A DNA stretch of 64,000 nucleotides, from contig NZ_AOHX01000029.1 of NCBI RefSeq assembly GCF_000337735.1, positions 51,659 to 115,658 of the forward strand, written 5' to 3'. The notes below the pieces were generated by a model. It saw only the letters and a program-made list of their open reading frames with translations, made no database searches and was not told the origin of the DNA. The DNA comes from Natronorubrum sulfidifaciens JCM 14089 (GTDB lineage Archaea; Halobacteriota; Halobacteria; Halobacteriales; Natrialbaceae). Below, one piece after another: positions 54,239-62,818 of this stretch (the stretch's first letter is position 1; each line of letters begins with the position of its first letter). The position numbers were made by a program, and so were the translations under genes.

Positions 54239-57200
54239 CCTGAGGCTCGTACACGTCGCCTTTGCGACGGAGTTTCTCCATAGCATGGTCGAATTTGTCC
54301 ATGTCGACCCCTTCCTCTTTAGCGCGGTCTCGAACCTCTTCAACCGGTGCGCCGGCGTCGTACTTCTCCTCGACTGTACTGACCGCGTTCTTAACCGCCC
54401 CGACGCGTTCTCGCTGGGATTCCGTCATAAGCCCCGTGTACTCACCGCCGTCCGTTCTCGCGGCGTCCTGTGACTCCTGACCGGTTTCTGACGCGGACTC
54501 GATCACAGCTTGCCCATCCTCAGCCTCAGCAGGAGGGATATAACCGACACCGCGCTGAACCGGGGTGATCGTCGTCCCCTTATCGAGGATAATCTGCGGT
54601 GACCCGTCATAACCAGTGACCTCTGCATTCTTGACACGCACAGTCTCTTCCTCACACAGGTGACTGATTCCGTCAGGTTCGTCGCCCAATCCGTAAGCGA
54701 ATACCACCACATCTACACGACCGGTCACATCAGTCAACGACCCTGATTCGATTGGACCGCCAGCTTGAGCAACCTCATCGGGTGTGGCGCTCCAATCGAC
54801 AACTTCCGCCGTCACCGTCACGTACCCTTCATCCTCATCGAGACTCCCGATAGGAGTCGCACCGCCACCACCGCCGTCACTGTCGCTGTTGACAATTTCA
54901 CCGTCATCGTCTTCGTCGTCAACGTCAACGAACGATTCCCGTGCGAACCCTGCAATCTCCTCAACACCGCGATCCATGTCGATCCCAGTACACCGACTAA
55001 TCCCTTGCGTGGGCTGCTTTGTCACCGTCACGAACGTGCCTTCATCCTCCAACTGCTCGAACCGCGTCTTGTAGTCTGACGCGGACTGTAAGAGGTCCTC
55101 GTTCAAGTCGTGGTCACGCGTGAACTTCGACACTTTGTCGAACGCCCTGGTGACATTCACACGCAGTTCCTCATTCGCCTTCCCCTCGTGAACAACACGG
55201 TAATCCGTGGCGTCTTCAAGATACCCGGCAGCAGCTGCACGCGACACTAACGACAGGAATTGGTGTTCGTGCGGTTGCCGACCGTCCCCGTCCACGTCCG
55301 CGACGAGTTTCAACGCGGCGTCTAAGTCGTCTGCTGATGGGAGCTTCGACAGATCTGCACCGACAGTCTGAGCGAACGACACAACTCGACGGTGTCCGAA
55401 CACAACTGTCTGCAGGCCCTGCAACTCTGTGTCGCCGAGATCAAGGTCATGCTCCGCGGCGAACTCAGCAACCTTTTCACGGGCATCGTACCACGCTGCA
55501 CGGAACTCGTCATCCGACATGTCCGCAACCCACGCGTAGTACGCAACTGCGAAGTCCTGCAACTCGAACTCCGCTTCAGGGAACACAACGTTCCCCGCGT
55601 CGTCTGTCGTCACATCACCTACCAGGTCTTTGAACGCATCACGCGCCGGATGACCGTCCTGAGTCGGCTTCGTCGTCACGTTCACCATAACCGACCGGCG
55701 GCGTTCCGCATCGTTCGTAATCTCAGACTCACCACTCACCACAATTGGAGAGCGCAGGTGCCAGTCGTCCGTTCCCATCGATTGGTTCCCACGCGGCTCA
55801 ACACCGCCCGTAGCAGCCTTCTTGAACCACGTGTGCCAGCGATCCATGATGTAATCTGGGGTGGCTTCAGGGCGGTACTCGTCGAACCACACAGGCACAC
55901 CGCGGCTTGACGTAAACCCGGTGAGAGTTGCGAATTTGGATGCATTCACCGCCAGCGGCTCGTTCGACATCCCCCACATCTGATTGAACGCGGCGAGGGT
56001 GGCAGTCTTGCCGGACCCGGACCGGCCGAACACTCCGAGCGGGTTGAACGTCGCTGTCTGCTCGAAAATGAGGGGGCGGAACGGTGCAGCGGCGAACCAC
56101 GACAGGATGGGTGTGATTCGCTCCGGGAGGCGGGACTGTGAAGCGAGTTCCAACATCCGCGCGACATCGTCGTCATCAACCTCGTCGTTTTCGTCCGGTT
56201 CAGCACTGAATGACCGGATTGTGGCGTTCGTCTGCGAGCCCTGGTCCACGTACGTGTGCCCGGGGTTATCTTCCCCCCCGTCCGGTCCAATCGAACCCGA
56301 CGGAACAACGAACTCCTCACCGTCGTCTGACAGACCCATCTCGTACTGTCCCTCACGAACCGGGACGTCTCGCGCAGCGATGTACTGCCGAACCATGTCC
56401 ATCACGTCCGCATCTGACCGGTCGGACTCGATGACCGTGCTGTACATCTGCGATAACACGGTGTCCTTGAACCGCCGCGCGTCGTTGAACACTCGCGGTT
56501 CAACTTTAATCTCGAATTCCGGTTCGTTCGGTTCAGACGGTGCCACCTTCACGGTGCTCGACCGGCCTTCGTCCTCACCGGGAAGTTCAAGAATAGAATC
56601 AACGTCGAACTCAAAGTTAAATATGGGTGTCGTGGTCAACCACACTATTCCGTGAATCTTCGACAACTTACCAGCATGGTTGACAACACTTCCCTTGTCG
56701 GCACGGATGTCCCATAATTCGCGGTGCCGGTCCATCGTATCAGTCCCTGCAGAGACGCGGGCAGACACCTCGTCAGCGTATTCCTTGTAATCCTCTTCAG
56801 TGAGGCGCGCGACCGCGCGAGCTAACGTCTGCATCTCATCTTTACCCGGTGAATCATCGTCTTCACCGCGGTCTTCCGCCAAGCCCCACTCGTCGATGAA
56901 AGCGCGCACATCACGCAATGCTTTCCGCTCTTCAACGTTCGGCCACTCCCATCCGTTCGCCTCCGCGACAGACAGTAGCGTTCCGACCGTAACGCGGTCG
57001 TCGTCGTCCTCGGCTTCGACTGATTCGAACCCGGATTTCACGATGTTGAACGCGTGCCGTTCAGTATCCTCGTCGAACGCGTCTGGCGCGGTCTTCGACC
57101 ATTCTACGATCGTGTCGACGGCATCTTCACTTTCCGCGCCGGTCCGCGCATAGTAGTCAGCGATGGCGAATCCGACGTCACGCCACCCCAACCCTCCATA

Positions 57201-58055
57201 CTCATCGTCTGCAGAGTACTTGAGACTTGCAGGGACGTGTTCAAGCGCTTCCTTGACATCGTCTTCGAGGAGCCACTCGTCGCCGTCCGGCTCGTACCCC
57301 GACTCCCCGTCACCGTTACCGAACCCACGGGTCGGGTTGTACTCGACCGCCGGTTCACCGGCCAATTGCACCCTGCAACACACGTCCTCAACGGCCAACT
57401 TGTTACGGATCGATTCGTTGTTGACAACTTCGTAACTCCCGCCAACACCCGCGATGTCAGCAGGTGCAACAACGTGATGACTGACCGCGCTCCCACGGAC
57501 GTCGATGTCGAATTCGAGATCCTCGTGAATCTCAAAGTCAGACTCTTTGAACGCGCCCTTCTGCGCGGTTACCGTGTGCCACACGTGATGCCCGCCGCTC
57601 TGCGATCGTACGATGAGCGTCCCTTCGTTGACAGTCAAGTTCTTCACGGCTGCTTCCGGATCGTCCGCTTTGTGCGTATCGAGGTCGAAAATGAGGAGCT
57701 CGCGCGACATCCGCGGGTCCTCTTCGCGGTATCCGACGACTCCCCACCATTCGTGGGGAGACTTGACAACTTCGTCATGCGTGTACACGCACTCAGCGTC
57801 TTCGAAGTCCTGGTCGTACCCGCCCCAGGACTCTGCCGGGCGCTTGTCGTCCTCGCCGCGCAGCTTGATGTACCATAACCGCTCGTAGTCAACCGCTAAA
57901 TCAACCGGTTCTTTTTCTTCTTCGTGATCCGGGAGGTCAACGCCACCATCTGTTAACAGTCGCCGACCACCAAAATCGTCGATTCGCATCTGCTCGTCAT
58001 CCCGTTCCGTTCCCTGTTCATCACCGTCACCGCCCGTACCGTTTGCTCGTGTCAT
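54207..58055 (-). CDS. Primase-polymerase / AAA helicase / OB-fold / winged-helix fusion
   Basis: The 1282-residue replication protein of the element. N-terminal AEP primase-polymerase: LLIFDLDTH (catalytic D124, D126) and QSGGHHVWH (sxH). Middle: AAA helicase of superfamily-3/D5 or DUF927 style with Walker A GRSGSGKT (about 677-684) and Walker B VPVWFDEYRPE. About 1075-1180: an OB fold (YVTVTAEVVDWSA ... LTDVTGRVDVVVFAYG), like RPA/SSB. C-terminus about 1215-1282: winged helix (VEEVRDRAKEEGVDMDKFDHAM) like the MCM tail. Likely primes and unwinds at the element origin. Overlaps the upstream gene by 4 bases (ATGA). Confidence 0.8.
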   Translation of the reverse strand: MTRANGTGGDGDEQGTERDDEQMRIDDFGGRRLLTDGGVDLPDHEEEKEPVDLAVDYERLWYIKLRGEDDKRPAESWGGYDQDFEDAECVYTHDEVVKSPHEWWGVVGYREEDPRMSRELLIFDLDTHKADDPEAAVKNLTVNEGTLIVRSQSGGHHVWHTVTAQKGAFKESDFEIHEDLEFDIDVRGSAVSHHVVAPADIAGVGGSYEVVNNESIRNKLAVEDVCCRVQLAGEPAVEYNPTRGFGNGDGESGYEPDGDEWLLEDDVKEALEHVPASLKYSADDEYGGLGWRDVGFAIADYYARTGAESEDAVDTIVEWSKTAPDAFDEDTERHAFNIVKSGFESVEAEDDDDRVTVGTLLSVAEANGWEWPNVEERKALRDVRAFIDEWGLAEDRGEDDDSPGKDEMQTLARAVARLTEEDYKEYADEVSARVSAGTDTMDRHRELWDIRADKGSVVNHAGKLSKIHGIVWLTTTPIFNFEFDVDSILELPGEDEGRSSTVKVAPSEPNEPEFEIKVEPRVFNDARRFKDTVLSQMYSTVIESDRSDADVMDMVRQYIAARDVPVREGQYEMGLSDDGEEFVVPSGSIGPDGGEDNPGHTYVDQGSQTNATIRSFSAEPDENDEVDDDDVARMLELASQSRLPERITPILSWFAAAPFRPLIFEQTATFNPLGVFGRSGSGKTATLAAFNQMWGMSNEPLAVNASKFATLTGFTSSRGVPVWFDEYRPEATPDYIMDRWHTWFKKAATGGVEPRGNQSMGTDDWHLRSPIVVSGESEITNDAERRRSVMVNVTTKPTQDGHPARDAFKDLVGDVTTDDAGNVVFPEAEFELQDFAVAYYAWVADMSDDEFRAAWYDAREKVAEFAAEHDLDLGDTELQGLQTVVFGHRRVVSFAQTVGADLSKLPSADDLDAALKLVADVDGDGRQPHEHQFLSLVSRAAAAGYLEDATDYRVVHEGKANEELRVNVTRAFDKVSKFTRDHDLNEDLLQSASDYKTRFEQLEDEGTFVTVTKQPTQGISRCTGIDMDRGVEEIAGFARESFVDVDDEDDDGEIVNSDSDGGGGGATPIGSLDEDEGYVTVTAEVVDWSATPDEVAQAGGPIESGSLTDVTGRVDVVVFAYGLGDEPDGISHLCEEETVRVKNAEVTGYDGSPQIILDKGTTITPVQRGVGYIPPAEAEDGQAVIESASETGQESQDAARTDGGEYTGLMTESQRERVGAVKNAVSTVEEKYDAGAPVEEVRDRAKEEGVDMDKFDHAMEKLRRKGDVYEPQDGRLRATGGD

Positions 58056-59008
58056 CGCGGCACCTCCGGGGAGAACCCGGCAACATCAGCAGTATCAAGC
58101 GCGAAATCACCATCGTACAGGTCATCTTGTGCGTGAACGGGACCGCAGTAACCCTGCACCGGCACTTCACAGTCTTCAAGTCTCTTATCGCACCCGTCCA
58201 TAGCGCACACACCAGTGGTGATTGGTGCATCGAAGCCGTCAACGGTGGGTCGGGGTTCAAAGGCTGCCAGATCATATCGAGTCAATGATCTTGTGAACCC
58301 TCTTCGACTGATTTCAACGTCGTCACCGTCAACTGACTCAACGGTCCACGGGTCATATTTTGCCCCTTGAAACCGCATAATCACCTTGTCGCCGACATCC
58401 ACCTCGCCAATACCGAAACCACCGTCCGTCACGAGTTGCTTCTCACTTCCGCCGCCGTCAACCTCGTCCTGACCGGTGATCTCATCCATCAAGTCTTCGA
58501 TGGTCGCCGGGTTCATCTGCGGCGGTGCGCTCGCCGGAACGTGTTCCACCGGCGCGGTGACAGGGATCTCGTCACCCTCCTCGACGTCTTCGAGGCAGGG
58601 GAGCTTTACCAGGTCAGTCCCGTTACCAGCTTCGAACCCGTACCCGGGGAGATCGCCCCAACCGAACTCTCTTACGTCGTCGATATCACGGGTCGTGATA
58701 CGACCTGTTATCCATTTCCGCGCTATTTCTCGCACCTCGCCCGTCGTCACGGTGTCCACCGTACGCCCGCCATCGGTGTCGAGTCCTAACGCCTCACGTC
58801 CACGGCCCGACCGTGCGTACGCGGGTTTATCCGAGCATAATGGGACCGTGATATCGATCCCGTCCGACCGTGCACTGAGGTACAGGTGCAGTAGGTGGTT
58901 GCGCTCGCATGTGATGTGGTGGGTTGCTTCGATTACTTCGCCGTTCAGTTCGACTGTCGCTGGTTTCGTCTGCCCATCTTTATTATGGGTCGTATCGTTG
59001 TTTATCAT
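58052..59008 (-). CDS. Hypothetical protein heading the primase operon
   Basis: A 318-residue acidic protein. Beta-rich centre (VDVGDKVIMRFQGAKYDPWTV looks like a small SH3-like barrel) and a C-terminal pair CAMDGCDKRL...CEVPVQGYCGPVH, a probable zinc knuckle with four Cys/His ligands. It is translated first in the operon, coupled to the primase. May be a DNA-binding accessory. Confidence 0.55.
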   Translation of the reverse strand: MINNDTTHNKDGQTKPATVELNGEVIEATHHITCERNHLLHLYLSARSDGIDITVPLCSDKPAYARSGRGREALGLDTDGGRTVDTVTTGEVREIARKWITGRITTRDIDDVREFGWGDLPGYGFEAGNGTDLVKLPCLEDVEEGDEIPVTAPVEHVPASAPPQMNPATIEDLMDEITGQDEVDGGGSEKQLVTDGGFGIGEVDVGDKVIMRFQGAKYDPWTVESVDGDDVEISRRGFTRSLTRYDLAAFEPRPTVDGFDAPITTGVCAMDGCDKRLEDCEVPVQGYCGPVHAQDDLYDGDFALDTADVAGFSPEVPR

Positions 59009-59995
59009 GTTGGGCTACCATTGCACACCCAACGGACAACGCGTTACACCGCGTTCGTCCACTTTTCCGATCACCAATTGATCGAATAGGGACGAATGTC
59101 CGTCGAGCTTGACTAATCATATCTAAGGATCACGTATAAAGCCTTGCACCACCCTTCCAAATACTCACACTGAATCCCAATTACAAACCCACACCTGAAC
59201 ACTCAGAACGCCGACTTCAACCCCTCTAAAACCGTATTTCACTCCCGACAGAGTGGTTCGAATTACACTAACCACTGTTGCCTTCATGCATACTATTAAG
59301 TCGGCTATCGCGCCACCTGTCAACCGTCCACGTCGATTCTCACTATTTCATTGTTGAGGTCGCCGCCGGACTCGACAGGCACCGACGCGGGCACCGCCAA
59401 CCGCACCGGTCGGGACCGAACCTCGCTGCAGCAAACCAGGCAAAACACGGGGCCACTGCTCCAACACCCTCACATTCCACCATTTTAACACCGTTTTACA
59501 ATCTGAACAGTCCAAATGTAAAACGATATTACGAGGTAGAGAGCCCAACGGGAGGGGTTAGGGTGCGATTTTACAGATTTAACAGATTTAACAGTATCTC
59601 TCAGGTCAATGTGTTCTACCCAACCACCACGCACCCAACTGATTGTCACTCCCTCCTGAGAGAACGCGTAAAATCAGTAAAATTTGTAAAATCCCCTTTC
59701 AGCCCCGTTGCCGTGTTGCGATTTTTTCGTTTTACATCCGCTGTTTTTGCTGCGTAAAACGACGTGTGATGCGGGTGTGACTTCACCTCTACTGTGGGGG
59801 AGGGGTGTCCCGAGTGTAACTGAAGGGGGAGAGTCGAAGGGAGAGGGGCATCGATCCATCAACACGAGGAAGTGAGAACGAATAGGTTAAACGGTCGTGC
59901 TATGAGCACGATTGGTGGATTGCCAACACGACCGTGTTGCTAACGGGTGTGTTGACAAGTTCAAGGCGACCGTGTGAAAAGAAGAGCGTTTCTGC
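59009..59995. other. Long non-coding region, candidate origin
   Basis: 987 bp upstream of the primase operon without a convincing gene. Its right half is repeat-rich (see 59494-59759). A 159-codon open frame here (59278-59757) is judged an artefact of the repeats. Confidence 0.5.
59494..59759. repeat. GTAAAA/TTTTAC iterons, candidate replication origin
   Basis: Eight copies of GTAAAA or its complement in 266 bases: 59494, 59518, 59569, 59668, 59677, 59686, 59730 and 59754. The copies at 59668, 59677 and 59686 are spaced exactly 9 bases apart as GTAAAATxx units. AGATTTAAC is also repeated in tandem (59575 and 59584). AT-rich iterons next to a primase-helicase gene fit a plasmid-type origin. 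Confidence 0.6.
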
Positions 59996-60712
59996 TCACG
60001 CCTCAACCGGTTCTATCGCATCGAGACGGTACAGTTCACGGCGTTCAAGCGCATTATCAATCGTCTTCGGGACGCATTCGAGGCGTCTCGCGGCAGCCGC
60101 CCGCGACATTTCCCCGTTTTCGACTCTGAACAGTGTTTGACGGACTTTCGAGTAGTTGTCGTCTGCTCGTAACATTCCGTTCTCGACTCTACACCCAACG
60201 GGTGGCCTGCCCCCTTTGTGAACGTGACCTGTCAAGGGCTCGTTCGGATCCGTTTTCGCGTCGTTCGTGTCTTTGATCGCTTCTATCGCCCGTTTCGCAG
60301 CTGGGGATAACCCACCAGTCTTCCCGGATTTGACTCTTAACCCTGCGTCGATGACGTGGACGGTTACACCTCGTTTCATCAGTATCCGCATGGGTTCCGC
60401 GGGCGGGGCGTCTCGTTCCGTGACCGTGATTAGGTGCCCGTCTTCGCGCGGGTGATCGGCGACGGATCCGGGTTTCTCGGCGTCTTCGATGCGGTCGCCG
60501 GGCGGCATATCGATCCCGATTTTAAGATTCGCGTCATCGCTTTCGTGTTGCGAGACGGTGTGTCCTTGCTGGTGTTTTCGTCTCGCTTCTCGGATCTTCG
60601 AGTGCGGGAAGTCGTGTCCGAGTTCGTCGCTGATGTATTCCACCGCGTCTTCGATTCGTGCGTTTATCGTGTCTTTTCCTTCTGCGATCGTGTATATTGC
60701 AATTCGTCTCAT
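59996..60712 (-). CDS. Serine-recombinase-like protein lacking the catalytic residues
   Basis: A 238-residue protein with the layout of haloarchaeal recombinases: N-terminal strand IAIYTIAEGKD, a middle MKRGVTVHVIDAGLRVKSG (like the strand-loop of resolvases), and GGRPPVGCRVENGML followed by SRAAAARRLECVPKTIDNAL, a Hin-type HTH. At the place of Y-x-R-x-S it has Y-T-I-A, so nucleophile Ser and partner Arg are gone. It may bind DNA only, as a regulator. ATG 60712. Confidence 0.6.
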   Translation of the reverse strand: MRRIAIYTIAEGKDTINARIEDAVEYISDELGHDFPHSKIREARRKHQQGHTVSQHESDDANLKIGIDMPPGDRIEDAEKPGSVADHPREDGHLITVTERDAPPAEPMRILMKRGVTVHVIDAGLRVKSGKTGGLSPAAKRAIEAIKDTNDAKTDPNEPLTGHVHKGGRPPVGCRVENGMLRADDNYSKVRQTLFRVENGEMSRAAAARRLECVPKTIDNALERRELYRLDAIEPVEA

Positions 60713-61110
60713 TGCATCTAACCATTTTTCTTACATACTGTAAAAAGGTGGCATCACTTTTTTCGATCGGGAGTGTGAATCGTTTGAGAGTGGCCGGGCT
60801 TTTAATCTCTCTAAAAAGATTTTCGAGCGATCTAAGTGTCTCATTTGACTTTTTACAGTGTGTTTTTCCACCGTTTTTCGTCCTAAGATGGTGTCTGGTA
60901 TAGTGGTGAGTGATGGGGGATTTACCCCACGGAGTGTGAGTGGGTTCGGCGTGATTGATTTGGGTTATATCGGGTTTTTGATAGTGGTGCGCGAGCTTGC
61001 TCAGTCACCGATCGGCTTGCCGCTCCCGCCCGCCGCGACCGGCGAGGTTGTTCCACTCACACTGAGGGGGGTGCCACGGGGCGCGGCGTTGACAAGAACG
61101 CCTGGTTCGT
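60713..61110. other. Intergenic region
   Basis: AT-rich next to 60712 (promoter for the recombinase-like gene, with further TTTTAC/GTAAAA copies at about 60740 and 60852), GC-rich towards the integrase stop. GTTGACAA at 61088. No gene seen. Confidence 0.45.
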
Positions 61111-62112
61111 TCAGAAGGGAAGGTGTTCGCGGCGTTGCTGCATTTTACTGGTCTCGTCCCTCGCATCGTAGTGCTCATCCAATACGTCCTCACTGACGTC
61201 CATGCGGTCGCTGATGACCCGGGCGGGGGTGTCTTCGCTCAGGTAGTGAGTGATCGCCCCTCGCCGAACGGCGTGCGGTGCCTCGGAACTCGGGCACTTG
61301 TACGGAGTTCGTGACTTCATTCCCTCGCACTCGTCGGGGATGCGGTCGTGGGGGCATTCGATGCCGTACGTGCACGGGCGGGTGAGCCGGTACATTTCTT
61401 GCCGCATTGTACTTTTCTTGATACGTCCGAAATCGGTCGTCAACAGTGGTTTGCGTCCGTTGTCCTCGACGTCGTGCCGGTGCGTGTCGATGTAATCTTG
61501 GAGTACTTGCGACAGTCCCGGGGATATCGAGACCGTTCTCTCGCCTCTTTCAGCGTTTTTGAGCGTGGTGTCGGTATGTGGGCGGTGTCGAAGCTCGATG
61601 TACTGAGCGTCTGTGTGCGTGTCTGTGAGATCGATGCTTTGCGCCGCGCCCATCCGCATCCCGGTCTCGAATAGCAGTTTCAAGAATGCGTGGTGTAATT
61701 TCGCGTATTCGTACTTCGAGTGGTGTGCGAGTATCGTGTTCGCGCGGTCGGCAGTGACGATCGCGTCTCTCGTGCTATCACCCTTGGATACTGTGGGGGA
61801 GACGGTTGACTCGGCAACACCGTCTGCAACCGCATCGATTTGCTCGCAGAATCGTAAGAACACTCGCAGCGTGTCCATGTAGCCTTTGAGCGTCGTCGCC
61901 TTCACGCGTTGCTGCTCGTGGATCTTGTACCGATGCGTGGTTCGCCCGGTCACACTGTTCATGTCCTCGACCCCCTGGGTTTCGCACCATTCGAGGAACC
62001 CCTTCAAACGGTATTGGTGCGATTGATGGGATTGCCTGCTCAGGTCAGTCTCCCGGTCTTTGAGGTATAGTTCGACTGCTTCTTCCGGATTCATCGAGTC
62101 TGTGTCACTCAT
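61111..62112 (-). CDS. Tyrosine recombinase (element integrase)
   Basis: The 333-residue XerC/D- or phage-type integrase has N-terminal SAM-like domain (VELYLKDRETDLSRQSHQSH, LKGYMDTLRVFLRFCEQ) and the catalytic core. Arg is in LFETGMRMGAAQSI, H-x-x-R in SEAPHAVRRGA, and the nucleophile Tyr in LDEHYDARDE. A CTYGIECPHDRIPDEC insert with cysteines is common in haloarchaeal integrases. Its position, start 20 bases from a tRNA-like sequence and 140 from attR, makes it the enzyme that inserted the element. Confidence 0.92.
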   Translation of the reverse strand: MSDTDSMNPEEAVELYLKDRETDLSRQSHQSHQYRLKGFLEWCETQGVEDMNSVTGRTTHRYKIHEQQRVKATTLKGYMDTLRVFLRFCEQIDAVADGVAESTVSPTVSKGDSTRDAIVTADRANTILAHHSKYEYAKLHHAFLKLLFETGMRMGAAQSIDLTDTHTDAQYIELRHRPHTDTTLKNAERGERTVSISPGLSQVLQDYIDTHRHDVEDNGRKPLLTTDFGRIKKSTMRQEMYRLTRPCTYGIECPHDRIPDECEGMKSRTPYKCPSSEAPHAVRRGAITHYLSEDTPARVISDRMDVSEDVLDEHYDARDETSKMQQRREHLPF

Positions 62113-62132
62113 GGTGTATCCGGGAGCGATAC

Positions 62133-62252
62133 GGGATCGTCGGTTCGCGTGAGGGCCTTGGGCCTTTGCTACCGTGACCCCGTGTTCGGCGAACGTAGTG
62201 AGCCGAACGCCTGTCTGGCGCGTGAAATGCGGTTTATTTCACGCGCCAGACT
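62133..62252 (+). repeat. Degenerate tRNA-Pro-like copy with two hairpins
   Basis: GGGATCGT (62133), GGTT, GGGCCTTGGG (62153-62162) and CCGTGACCCCG (62172-62182) follow the order of the intact tRNA-Pro (20774, then 20802-20811 and 20815-20825). Then 70 foreign bases occur before the T arm at 62253. They hold two perfect hairpins: GTTCGGC/GCCGAAC (62184-62190, 62202-62208) and a 16-bp stem (62213-62228, 62236-62251). The copy is not functional as a tRNA. Confidence 0.65.
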
Positions 62253-62277
62253 CCGGTTCAAATCCGGGCGATCCCAT
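62253..62277 (+). other. attR: right direct repeat of the integrated element
   Basis: Identical over 25 bases to 20823-20847. This is the displaced original 3' end of tRNA-Pro. Chromosomal sequence resumes at 62278. Confidence 0.92.
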
Positions 62278-62818
62278 ACGGTATATAAGTAAAGCAGATC
62301 ATTTTGCCGCTTTACTCCCACCACTTTCACACCACTTAGCAGCCGCTTTCTGGAGGTGGTCATGATGTTGACAGCGTTCAGCCCACGCGACCGACAGTTC
62401 GTGTCTCCATTGTCGCGTCCACGTTAGACTGGGCCATCTGTGAGTTCATAGAAAGGGCGTGTGCCGCCTCATCGACTCGCTACGCTCAGTGTCGCCTCGA
62501 GAGAACTCGACGACGCATGCTACCGACGAGCAAGCGGTTCGATAGCCGCCGTCCAGGGTGTGATACCAAAACAGATTGGCCGTACATACATAACCGAACG
62601 AGACTAACTTCCACTGTGGCCACGTAAACAGGGATACAGGCGGCGTGTGCGTCTTCGGCGATGCTGGAGACGGTTTTCGAACGGGGGTTCGATGTGGCCC
62701 GAACCAGTCCGTTCGGTTCAGTATTATTGCCCGACTGGGGGACGCTTGTGAGTCACCACGATCAGTTTCAGCCCGCTTTGCAATCCTTTATACACGATGG
62801 CGAACCTAGAACTGTGCA
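62278..62818. other. Chromosomal region upstream of mcm
   Basis: 541 bp, no gene. GTAAAGC...GCTTTAC inverted arms lie near 62291-62317. TTTATAC (62787-62793), 26 bases before the mcm ATG, is the likely TATA box. Confidence 0.5.

Larger units (their letters stand above)
20848..62277. mobile_element. 41.4-kb integrative element in tRNA-Pro(TGG)
   Basis: The borders are the 25-bp repeats at tRNA-Pro and at 62253-62277. An integrase gene (61111-62112) sits 140 bases from attR. The element carries its own primase-helicase, iteron-rich region, recombinases, a TFB-like protein and a large defence cargo. Codon and base use varies visibly between blocks, with AT-richer stretches at 31.4-35.7 and 47.3-48.5 kb. 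No virion structural genes (capsid, terminase, tail) are recognised, so an integrated plasmid or ICE-like element is more likely than a provirus. Confidence 0.9.

Noticed and set aside
57054-57878. 274-codon plus-strand frame inside the primase gene
   Set aside because: Antisense shadow; the opposite strand carries primase motifs.
59278-59757. 159-codon plus-strand open frame
   Set aside because: Its repeated Phe-Arg and Lys-Phe-Val pattern follows directly from the GTAAAA/TTTTAC repeats; composition and start are not gene-like.
20848-62277. Provirus interpretation of the element
   Set aside because: No capsid, portal, terminase, spike or packaging ATPase gene was recognised; replication, integration and defence genes only.
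62169-62363. Short frames spanning attR
   Set aside because: They are read-through of tRNA-like and hairpin sequence without coding character.
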